Assembly (NCBI RefSeq): GCF_001949145.1
Contig: NW_019091580.1
Coordinates: 300,998 to 336,761, forward strand
Source: Acanthaster planci
Taxonomy: Eukaryota > Echinodermata > Asteroidea > Valvatida > Acanthasteridae
Length of the DNA: 35,764 nt
Direction: 5' to 3'
The translations under genes and the position numbers were made by a program. How positions within the stretch are numbered: the first letter of the stretch is position 1; each line of letters opens with the position of its first letter. The notes beneath the pieces are model-generated. The model ran no database searches and was not told where the DNA came from. It saw only the letters and a list, made by a program, of their open reading frames with translations. This document shows, piece by piece, positions 11,201 through 18,598 of this stretch.

Positions 11201-12343
11201 CACATGGACGCTTGCAACGCACATGTGCAGGGTTCGTGTGAGCCTGACCTTGCCAGTAAACCGGATGTACGCTTCCCTGAGCCGCTTTTACCGACTTGCA
11301 ATGTCCGCACTGGACTTTCTGTCTTGGGAAAAGTGTCTCGGGAATTCTTCCTGGCCAGAAGTTGGCCGCTAAAAATTCCCGTGCGGCTTGGGAAAAGTAA
11401 CTGAGAGGAAGTCTTCAGGGGACGTCCGCACTGGACTTAAAATGGGCAAAGTACTCATCGTCTCAGTAAGTTTGCCCCAAAAAAGTCCAGTGCGAACAGG
11501 GCTTTTGTGCAGTGTGGCTGTGCAAGTGTTGCATACACGTACATGCACACAGTGTTGACCTCCATACAGAAGTCCACACAATTGAAGGATAAGAAAATCT
11601 AAAATCTGAAACATGTCTTGCACACTGCAACCCTTTCATGAAGTTTGCTTATCCCCTATAAACATCTTGGAAAACATTGAAAAAGAGTGAGCTGCAGTAC
11701 ATGAACTCCTTGGTATCAAGTGAGGAATCATTGCCACGCTGGCATACAGCAATGCTTGACTCAGTACAAACACCCAATGGATGTTCCATTCAAATACATT
11801 CACTGCATATATGCACACTGCTTCATCATGCTTGCCCAGTTGCTTGTCCAGAGGCTGCAAAAACAGACATTGGAATCTATGGGTTTTTGCTTTCGTGTTC
11901 CCAGAATAAAGATTTTTTTCTGTTTTTATCATGCATTTGAGGATCGAGAATGAATCGGTTTGTTAAACGAATAGCAGCAATGATTGAGACAAGGCGCCCA
12001 CATTGCATGCGCACACTTTGTGTTCCATTTTCTGAGTCTGCAGTGGTGGCAGGTATGCCATGACAACAGCATGGCTAGGGACAGAAAACCTCATTCCCCA
12101 CTGTCCGTTCTCTCTTCCCACCCCCCTTCCCAGGCCTGCGTGAACTGTGGCAGGGAGGCACTCAGCGAATGCATGGGCTGCCACCAGGTATCTTACTGCA
12201 GCAGCTTCTGTCAACGCAAGGACTGGGTCAGCCACCAGCACAACTGTGGGCAGCAAGGGGTGCTGGCTTCGTGCCCCGTGGAGCAGCAGGAGGGTCAGGA
12301 AGATGAGAACACATCCATTGAGAACAAGGACCCTGATGAATAA
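4783..12343 (+). CDS. DEAF1: DEAF1 orthologue, SAND/MYND transcription factor (seven coding exons, 488 aa)
   Basis: Joining 4783-5269, 6658-6863, 7333-7450, 9010-9164, 10222-10353, 10539-10697 and 12134-12343 gives 1467 bases, exactly 489 codons with the stop, and every junction is in phase. In order the protein has an acidic, low-complexity N-terminus, a SAND domain (about 143-226) with the DNA-contacting KDWK at 191-194, a basic nuclear-localisation segment (KRRKR at 246-250, then KKKMK), an alanine/glutamine/lysine-rich coiled coil (about 323-419), and a MYND zinc finger (421-457). This domain order is diagnostic of DEAF1, a nuclear factor that binds TTCG-type sites and regulates transcription. 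The human protein is somewhat longer (565 aa), mainly in its N-terminal alanine-rich tract. The start at 4783 has A at -3 and G at +4. The last-but-one donor (AAG|GTGCAC) is weak, but the junction is in phase. Confidence 0.93.
5270..6657 (+). other. DEAF1 intron 1
   Basis: An intron of 1388 bases from GTGATA to TTTGCAG. It holds several ACATGTAC palindromes (for example around 5706-5720 and 6600-6650, the latter directly before the acceptor) and no recognised gene. Confidence 0.85.
6658..6863 (+). CDS. DEAF1: DEAF1 coding exon 2: core of SAND domain
   Basis: It encodes residues 163-231 (completing a split Gly codon). It contains GGKGRCIK, the aromatic WYTPSEFE segment, the DNA-binding [11 protein letters not shown] and the Cys/His-rich [14 protein letters not shown] tail characteristic of DEAF1-type SAND domains. 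It is bounded by TTTGCAG and GTG|GTAAGC and ends in phase 0. Confidence 0.95.
6864..7332 (+). other. DEAF1 intron 2
   Basis: An intron of 469 bases from GTAAGC to a T-rich tract and TTTTGTACAG. No other feature was recognised. Confidence 0.85.
7333..7450 (+). CDS. DEAF1: DEAF1 coding exon 3: basic nuclear-localisation segment
   Basis: It encodes about residues 232-270, with [14 protein letters not shown] followed by [15 protein letters not shown]. Two basic clusters separated by a short Pro/Thr linker look like a bipartite nuclear-localisation signal, which DEAF1 has at this position. The acceptor is TTGTACAG, the donor is GATG|GTAAAA, and it ends in phase 1. Confidence 0.88.
7451..9009 (+). 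other. DEAF1 intron 3
   Basis: An intron of 1559 bases from GTAAAA to TACCGTCAG. It hosts the inverted-repeat element at 7546-8173 and ACATGTAC-type palindromes, densest near 8660-8700. The 217-codon minus-strand open frame across 7827-8480 overlaps the MITE and resembles no protein I recognise. Confidence 0.8.
7546..8173. mobile_element. hAT-like MITE in DEAF1 intron 3
   Basis: The ends are inverted copies of CAGGGGTYGACATTAAGC: left end 7546-7563, right end about 8156-8173. The interior (628 bases overall) has no transposase. A CAGGGG-type terminus is common for hAT-superfamily non-autonomous elements. Flanks show only weak target-site similarity (TTATAG before, TAATAG after), so the superfamily is tentative. 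It lies wholly within the intron between DEAF1 exons 3 and 4. Confidence 0.65.
9010..9164 (+). CDS. DEAF1: DEAF1 coding exon 4: linker between NLS and coiled coil
   Basis: It encodes the end of residue 271 to residue 322, starting [12 protein letters not shown] and ending HEHWWQLEE. It is a Ser/Thr/Pro-rich linker and the least conserved part apart from the N-terminus. The acceptor is CCGTCAG, the donor is GAG|GTATGT, and phase is consistent on both sides. Confidence 0.85.
9165..10221 (+). other. DEAF1 intron 4
   Basis: An intron of 1057 bases from GTATGT to TGCCACAG. It contains the inverted-repeat element at 9441-9813. Confidence 0.8.
9441..9813. mobile_element. MITE-like element (373 bp) in DEAF1 intron 4
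   Basis: The ends 9441-9478 and 9776-9813 are inverted copies of about 38 bases sharing TGTTTCACGCAGATCTGG. There is no coding capacity. The interior (about 9517-9745) is related to a segment at 14953-15170 in the opposite orientation, which shows that it belongs to a dispersed family. No clear target-site duplication was found. Confidence 0.65.
10222..10353 (+). CDS. DEAF1: DEAF1 coding exon 5: first half of coiled coil
   Basis: It encodes residues 323-366, [20 protein letters not shown] onward to LDAEKKE. It is strongly helical and rich in Gln, Lys, Ala and Leu with heptad-like spacing. In DEAF1 this region mediates self-association and overlaps a nuclear export signal. It begins at an in-frame ATG after CCACAG, but phase continuity with exon 4 argues it is internal. 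The donor is GAG|GTAAGG. Confidence 0.87.
10539..10697 (+). CDS. DEAF1: DEAF1 coding exon 6: second half of coiled coil
   Basis: It encodes residues 367-419, starting [20 protein letters not shown] and ending with TTHLIK. It is an Ala/Glu/Lys/Arg helical segment with alternating AQA and AEK motifs. The acceptor is CTCACCAG. The donor AAG|GTGCAC is weaker than the others, yet it is the only one that joins in phase to the MYND exon. Confidence 0.84.
10698..12133 (+). other. DEAF1 intron 6
   Basis: An intron of 1436 bases ending in a C/T-rich tract and TTCCCAG. It contains the inverted-repeat element at 10826-11503 and, just before it, a short dispersed-repeat-like hairpin (ATGCCC at 10761-10766, GGGCAT at 10784-10789). 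Confidence 0.8.
10826..11503. mobile_element. MITE-like element (678 bp), AGCCCTGTCCGCACTGG ends
   Basis: The ends 10826-10847 and 11482-11503 are inverted and agree at 21 of 22 positions. The terminal motif TGTCCGCACTGGACTT recurs internally in direct orientation at 11302-11317 and 11423-11438, and a degenerate copy lies near 10909. This points to nested insertions or end amplification. There is no transposase and no clear target-site duplication. Confidence 0.65.
12134..12343 (+). CDS. DEAF1: DEAF1 coding exon 7: MYND zinc finger and C-terminus
   Basis: It encodes residues 420-488 and the TAA stop. The MYND ligands are C421, C424, C432, C435, C441, C445, H453 and C457, a complete C6HC set. 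The surrounding residues ([24 protein letters not shown]) match DEAF1-type MYND closely. MYND domains bind proline-rich peptides in co-repressors. The acidic tail ([19 protein letters not shown]) follows the finger. The acceptor is TTCCCAG|GCC. Confidence 0.94.
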   Translation, partial: ACVNCGREALSECMGCHQVSYCSSFCQRKDWVSHQHNCGQQGVLASCPVEQQEGQEDENTSIENKDPDE

Positions 12344-12422
12344 TGATTAGCTGTAAAATAGGTCAAGGTCTTGTTTTGGGGTTTTTCTACAAGCCAGGGG
12401 AAAGCCATTGTTTTTGTAAAAT

Positions 12423-12560
12423 TATAGAGGTTCTGCATGGCAGCCATCTTTCCGGTAACTGCTTTTGTCGTGGAGGGATAGTACAAAAGGTCTGCTGATG
12501 TGTATCCCTGTGGAATAAAAGCTCTGACCGGAAAAATGGCTGCCATGCAGAACGTCTATA
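12423..12560 (+). repeat. 138-base foldback immediately after the DEAF1 stop
   Basis: Arms 12423-12456 and 12527-12560 are inverted and pair at about 32 of 34 positions, around the core CTGCATGGCAGCCAT. Pairing resumes inward through GCTTTT and through GAGGGATA / TATCCCTG. The whole segment could fold as one long hairpin with internal loops. It begins 80 bases after the stop codon and, if transcribed, lies in the DEAF1 3' UTR. It may be a short palindromic MITE or a structured RNA. Confidence 0.75.
12514..12519 (+). terminator. Candidate polyadenylation signal AATAAA for DEAF1
   Basis: The nearest AATAAA after the stop codon (171 bases downstream) sits inside the foldback at 12423-12560. More distal AATAAA hexamers occur at 15888-15893 and 17410-17415, so a longer 3' UTR is possible. 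Confidence 0.4.
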
Positions 12561-12731
12561 TTTTTGCTTTTTTTTTTTATCTCCCCAAATCCTACAGACT
12601 GTGTACGTGATTTCTGTTGGCAGCACTTAGGCCAGTTCTTAATCTTCAGTCATAGATACCTCAGACAGTCTCCCTATTCACCTTGTACTAACATTCAATA
12701 ATGCCTGCTATATAAATCATGCACTGGCATC

Positions 12732-12765
12732 TGGTGTGTGCATGCGGCTCGCCACGCACACACCA
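12732..12765. repeat. Imperfect hairpin, GTGTGTGC stem
   Basis: TGGTGTGTGC at 12732 and GCACACACCA ending at 12765 pair around a short loop, with a small interruption near the tip. Confidence 0.6.
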
Positions 12766-13018
12766 AATCCATATACGGAGATTCTTTCAGACAACTATTG
12801 AATAAAATGGACAGGGGTGTCTGTTCAGGAAAATTTAAAAAAAAGTCTAGAACAAATTCATTCTATATCTGTCATATATTGACTTTTTTTGACTCCCTGA
12901 CTAAAAATGGTATTTATGAATGGGAAGAAATACGTGCTGGGCATGTGCTCAGGAGACTGAATGCTGATTATGCCCTTGCCAACAGCTCGGACACTAGTCG
13001 CGTCCACTCTCCTTAGCT

Positions 13019-13042
13019 GGTCTTAAACGCACGTTTAAGACC
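13019..13042. repeat. Perfect 11-bp hairpin
   Basis: GGTCTTAAACG at 13019-13029 and CGTTTAAGACC at 13032-13042 are perfectly inverted with a two-base centre. Confidence 0.75.
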
Positions 13043-13745
13043 GGCCAAGCACATAATTATTTATTCTCTAATAGTCAAACTTAAACAAGTGAAGACCGTA
13101 GGCTGAAGATGTGCACTGAACATTGACGTCATGTAAACGTCATCATCAAGTCATGTGGCAATCAATTAGTCTAGACATTTATGACAAAATGTTAGTGTGC
13201 ACCCTTGGCGCAGATTTTTGTTACATGATCATGATGACATCAAACTAAAAATATTTTGTTTTCCATATAGAAAAACATTTGATAGTCATCTTTAAAATTA
13301 CATGTAGTTGAAAGATGTGTGTGTGTTCTGCTCTGCAAATGCAAAATGACTGGAGGACATCAGTTGATTTTTTCATCTTTTTTCATGTTCGCTTGTATTA
13401 GTAATTTGTGGCACTATTACGAGACAGACAATTTGAAACTTCAAGATATAAATTCCTTTGAGATCACAAGTACTCATAACAATGATGTCTCAATGACACC
13501 ATCAAATGAGTTTGTACAATTTTTTATTTATTTTTTATTAATTGCAGGTTTTGTGTTGCATTGACCCGTTTTAATAGAAAAAGTCTTATGTTATTGAGTT
13601 TTAGCTGTCGTTAATTGAACATATCAAGTGGCATTGCAATAGAATCATTAAGAAGCATTTGTCGATGTTCAAAGTTTGTTTGATTTCTCATAGACTCTGT
13701 ACATGCTTCTTAAGCTCCACACACCTACTGGTACTGAAGAGGCCT

Positions 13746-13808
13746 ACATGTACATGGGAACCATGTACATGTACATGGGGACCATGTACATGTACATGGG
13801 GACCATGT
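13746..13808 (+). repeat. Three tandem copies of a 21-bp palindromic unit
   Basis: The units ACATGTACATGGGAACCATGT, then twice the same with GGGGACC, lie exactly head to tail at 13746-13766, 13767-13787 and 13788-13808. Each unit contains the window-wide ACATGTACAT palindrome, so the unit looks like a local expansion of that motif. Confidence 0.9.
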
Positions 13809-14952
13809 AATACAATTATTTTATTACAGTTCTTGAAAGTGTACTACTGTGTTTCAATTTAACCTTATTTTAAATTTTCATTCAGTTTTAACCTGCATTT
13901 TGGGCCCTTTGAGGCTTTTATAGTAATGCAAATTTGCGTATTCAGGAGCAAAACTGTGATGTCATTCTAGGCACTGAACCGGAAAGCTGCAATGATTTGT
14001 GCACATAAAATTGCTGGAATCTTACTATATTTTGCTGTTTGGTATGGCATTAAGTTAGAGAGCAACCTTTTTGCAGAGATATTTTCAAAGAGCAAATTTG
14101 GGGCTCAAAATCTGAACATGAAAATATGTATTTAAACAGTGTGTTCCATGATTTAAGTCACAGCAACAGCACCCTCACTTGTCTGGAAAGCTTGGACAGT
14201 CTTGAATGTTTAAAGAAGTTTTATTTCAGTTCACATAACTCCAAAAGCATTTCAACTAGTTTTCATACATTAATTAAACAAGAGTATGAAATGCAGAGTA
14301 TAAAAGAAATTCATTATGTGGATTCTTTAACCAGGTAACGTCAGATTTTCTTGCTCGAAAAAGCTGCTGGGGTGGTTTTTTTTTTTACCCACATATTCTT
14401 CAACCTTGCAATTGCACTTTGACCCAAACAAGCATGACGCATTAATGCACTAAACGCGGAAGTCAAAAGAAATTCTTAAACGAGTGTACACGCCCTCCGT
14501 GGAACAAATAAGGAAAATTACATATGTTTACACGTCATCCGCCGTCAAGTGGTCAACGTTGAGGACTGTGCAGTACAACCAAACATAGAAGTACCCTGTG
14601 TACTATAATTGTCATGGAGATCATTTTGCATCACTTTGCATCACTTTGTTACCTTGACATACCACTGGGATGCCTCCAAAAAAAAGCCCTTTACCATGAT
14701 GTATTCAGCCACTGGGAGTATGTGCAAACCCACCAAAAGAATGGAAAACTACAAGCACAACCATAATACTGATGAAGGGTTAAATCAATGCATTCTTCTT
14801 ACTGTTTATAATGCTATAAATGTTTGATGATGTCATAAGTCACATGACAAACCGCTCTCGGTGGATTTTTGAAATGTCAGTATCTTTTGAACTACATTTA
14901 CATGTCTTATTAAGTAATACTTTTCTCCTTGGTTCCATGTTATATGTTCTGA

Positions 14953-15170
14953 GTTGAAGTGCACCCCGAGCGGTAAAAGACAGATGGTAGTAAGTTTTCA
15001 AAGCGGGTTCTTGCACGCGTTCTGTTTGTAAGCAAAGACTATATATTAAGGAAGAAATTCATTATGTGTAGTCAGCTTCAACTGATCCACTGATCTCCAT
15101 CATTGACACAAACCTATGCGGCGAGTACCAAAAAAACCCACACCCTCTTTTGTTCCGCTCGGAGCAGATA
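14953..15170 (+). repeat. Second copy of the intron-4 MITE interior
   Basis: This segment matches the reverse complement of about 9517-9745 in several ordered blocks: GAAGTGCACCCC, GCGGGTTCTTGCAC, CCTATGCGG / GAGTACCAAAA and TTGTTCCGCTCGGAGC. The terminal inverted repeats of the intron-4 copy are not seen here, so this copy is truncated or diverged. Confidence 0.65.
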
Positions 15171-15520
15171 TACATGTACATGTAGGTCAAAATAGAGATG
15201 ACATCATTTTATTTATAATGATTTGTTCTATTCTTGTTTTAGTCCATTTGTTGACATATACATGTATCCTGAAAAGAAAAGAATTCCCAACAGTCCTTTT
15301 ACAAGACTTTTGTGAGAGGCAAAGTCACCATTTGTGGAATATTTTATGATGTCATGATGATGCCATCATAATACAAAATTTTTGTTTTGCATTTTAGATT
15401 ATCTGATTATCTTGATACTTGGAGGGAAGACTTTGTATGCATAGCAAAATTGAAATGAAGTCAGCAGATTTTTTAAAAAGATTGTATGATTTATTCGATC
15501 TTTTTGTAATTATGCTGCTA

Positions 15521-15564
15521 TTTCAAGTGAAGTTTCAACTCTTGAATTGAAACTTCACTTGAAA
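15521..15564. repeat. Perfect 18-bp hairpin with 8-base loop
   Basis: The arm TTTCAAGTGAAGTTTCAA at 15521-15538 and its exact complement at 15547-15564 flank the loop CTCTTGAA. The stem is too short for a canonical microRNA precursor. It may be a palindromic element remnant or a structured 3' UTR piece. Confidence 0.85.
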
Positions 15565-18499
15565 AAAGTACTTTGAGACTAAAGTGTCGTGTTGTCATTT
15601 GGTAATTTAATGTAAATCATGTTACTGATATTTTACGTTTTTCCTACAGCTAACCCAGACAGAAAGCTTAAGAAGTGGGAAAGCCCTGCATTCTGTGTAA
15701 ACAGATGCAAACTGTAGTTTTTACTCAAATCTGTTATCCATGATTTTACTGATCCAGATCCCCACCAGATGAAGGCTTGATGCCCCTTGAAGATTGAACA
15801 GAGGTCCTCATTTGTTTAAGGCACAGTGGTGGATTTTTGTGGATTCAAAAAGCTCATACACTGTAGCATTTTAAGTTAACCATTATGAATAAAACAGCCA
15901 AATACTGCTCCAGATACAATTGTGCCAAAGTATGGTGATACACTTATCAGGAAATGATTTATTACCAAAAGACAACCTTCACATATTATTGTTTATTTAC
16001 AAGTGCACATAAAACACTGTTGTTTACACTGCCTTCTATCCGGACAGAGAGTAAATACCAGTCTTGGGGAGGAGCTGCTAACACAAATTTTGTATCATGA
16101 GGAAAGCTGTCCCATGCGCTGTGCAAAGTTCGGACCAAGGCCTTACAGTTTAACCAGAGTTTGTATTGATGCAGTTTTTATTTCCTACCAACTTTACATA
16201 CATAAAACATGTACATGTACAATGTACATGAACATGCTTTTTTGAGGGAAAAAATATTTCAGTGCTTTCCATATCTGTGCACTTAAAAACACTGCCTGAA
16301 AGTCCTCTTGAAATGTATCCTGAACTAACCGTGTACGTGTACAGCTACAAGCGTTGTGTAAATTACATTGCATTCCAAGGTCTTTCTGAATGCATACTTG
16401 ACACATACATGTAGTTGGGGTGGACTTTTTTAAAGATGCACTTTCTACTTTTCTAACAAATTAAACAAAAGTAAAGAAAGTTCATGACCACTGTTTGTGT
16501 TGTGGAAATCTGACTTTACATCAGAAGAGAGAAGATGTACATGTGTGAAAGTTTCTCTGAAGTACATGTATTTGTCATTTTTTTGAGAACGAAAAGAAAA
16601 TTCACATCTTAATGTGTTTTTTTTTTTTATAATTATGGTTGACAGGCCCTGTCCAGTTCCAATATTTATTTGGGCCAGTATGAAGTGGAAAAGGGAGTAT
16701 TAACTCTAGCTTTGTTTCTAGTTTAATGAGATTGTTTTCACTGATGTTTGTCTCACAAGGATTTTATATCGACAAGTGAATGAGATTGTGTTTATAAGTT
16801 AAAGAAAAATGTGGTAAGGGATAGGTTATGTGCGAAGAAAAAAATATTTACAGTATTCATGTGACCATATGCCACAAAATCAGCTGCAAGTGGTAAGATA
16901 TACAGGGTACACTTGCACTGAAGGCTCGTAAAGAATCTTACACAGTGTAAAGCTATGGAAACCTTCAACATTTGTTCACCCACATTGAATATTGTTTTTC
17001 ATCAGGATGCAGAAATGAGTGACACATTAAAACAAAGAGTTCACTTTGTTTTTTTCTAATGCAAACCACATGTCACTGTTTGACCAAATTTTGTGAACAT
17101 GGCCCAAGGACCCATTTTCTTGGTACCTACTTATATGATGACTGCATTCAAAAAGTTGAAACAAAGAAGTTGGCAATTAAACAGTATTTCTTTCTATATA
17201 AATATACATGTATTTCTTCTTATGTATACATGTATATGTACGTTTCTTTGAATTAGGTCAGGATGGTAAGGAATGTATGGTGTAGTATTGTTACCATGGT
17301 TTCTTTTTCCCATTTTGAATAGTTCTTGAAATAGAATGAAGGAGACACTTCCCCTCCTATACATACTTGTACATTACAAAAAAATTGTGTTAAATATTTC
17401 TGCACTGCTAATAAATGCTGAACAAACACAAAAAGCTTTCATGTTTCTTTTAACTTTGTTTTTTCATTGATAAGGAGAGTGAATAGTTGCTTATAGTGCA
17501 AAAATAATTAATGTGCTACAAAAAAAGAGCTGCACCGTACCCGTAGTAAGTAACCTTTTCTGCAGTATCAATGAAATTATGCTATACTGGGTGAGTTGAG
17601 TATTGAAATTGCCATTTTGTCTTTGGCTTTGACATCCCTGATATTTGTGAGTTCAGCTCTGAAACAGTCATACTTTCCAGAGCAGTATTCAATTTTAATG
17701 TAAGTCTACAATGTTTCTAACTGCATCTGAGACAAAGCCAGAGACGAAGATGAGAGTCAGAAAATCCCCAGCATTAAAGTGTAGTCACTGCTAGATTGGT
17801 TAGACTGTTAAACTGGTACCTTCACCTTCCCTGTAGGTTCTTAATGCATGTATGCACACAATGGAGGGGAACCAGGCAAATCTTTCATAGTACAGAATTC
17901 AAAACTAGACCCTGAGCAGGCTGGCCTTACTTGGCATGGGAATATCTTGAAATTGGTGAAACACTGTACACTTGCCACTCACAGACAAGCAGTATAATCA
18001 TATCATACATGTAGATGTACTGACAGTCACAACTTCTGTGCTTGTGTGATTACGTAAAGACATCTGCCTACACAAATGTATGTACTCAGATTACTGTGCC
18101 CTCTCCTGTCTTAAGGCACTTTTTGTTCACACATGAAGTCGGTTCACTTCGAGCAGAAACAAGAGAGGGTGTACTTTTACACAGCAACGACAGTTTGTTA
18201 GGTGAGAACTCACCGCTTGCCGTACACAGGTTCATGTGTATTTTTATGCACACGTGACCAATTTCCACTTGGTGCCAACATTCATGGTTTGAATGTACGG
18301 TCTTGGCTTGTGCACTGTGGACGTGCACAAGCCCATTGCACCAAGTTGTTTCTTTACATTTCCAATGAAGGTATACTTCAATTCGAGGTGGATTCTCCAG
18401 AAGGTTAGCTTTACTGCATACAACCTATCTCCACCACTCACTATGATCCACTGATGGTCAGGACCGGGCTCAAATCTGGATTGTGACTTTTTTTTTACA

Positions 18500-18598
18500 T
18501 CAACTCCTCCAGATGTTAAAAGACGGATCCTGAGGTTTGCCTGCTTGACTAGTTTCATCCTCCTCTGCTAATACATCTCCCAACTGAGCTGCATATGT
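18500..18598 (-). CDS. Ankyrin-repeat gene, terminal coding exon
   Basis: It encodes TYAAQLGDVLAEEDETSQ through FNIWRS and a TGA stop at 18502-18500. The acceptor lies after a T-rich tract ending TTCATGAAG and is phase 0, matching the preceding exon. The tail is acidic and then Pro/Ser rich. Confidence 0.8.
   Translation of the reverse strand, partial: TYAAQLGDVLAEEDETSQAGKPQDPSFNIWRS

Larger units (their letters stand above)
12561..18499. other. Convergent intergenic region; no gene recognised
   Basis: About 6 kb between the two converging genes. Short open frames lack domains or exon context. It holds the hairpins at 12732-12765, 13019-13042 and 15521-15564, the 21-bp tandem triplet at 13746-13808, a dispersed repeat at 14953-15170 and scattered TACATGTA palindromes. 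Some of it may be 3' UTR of either gene. Confidence 0.6.

Noticed and set aside
15651-15706. A possible extra terminal exon after CCTACAG
   Set aside because: The short frame (LTQTERSLRSGKALHSV) has no similarity to DEAF1 and the MYND exon already ends in a natural stop.
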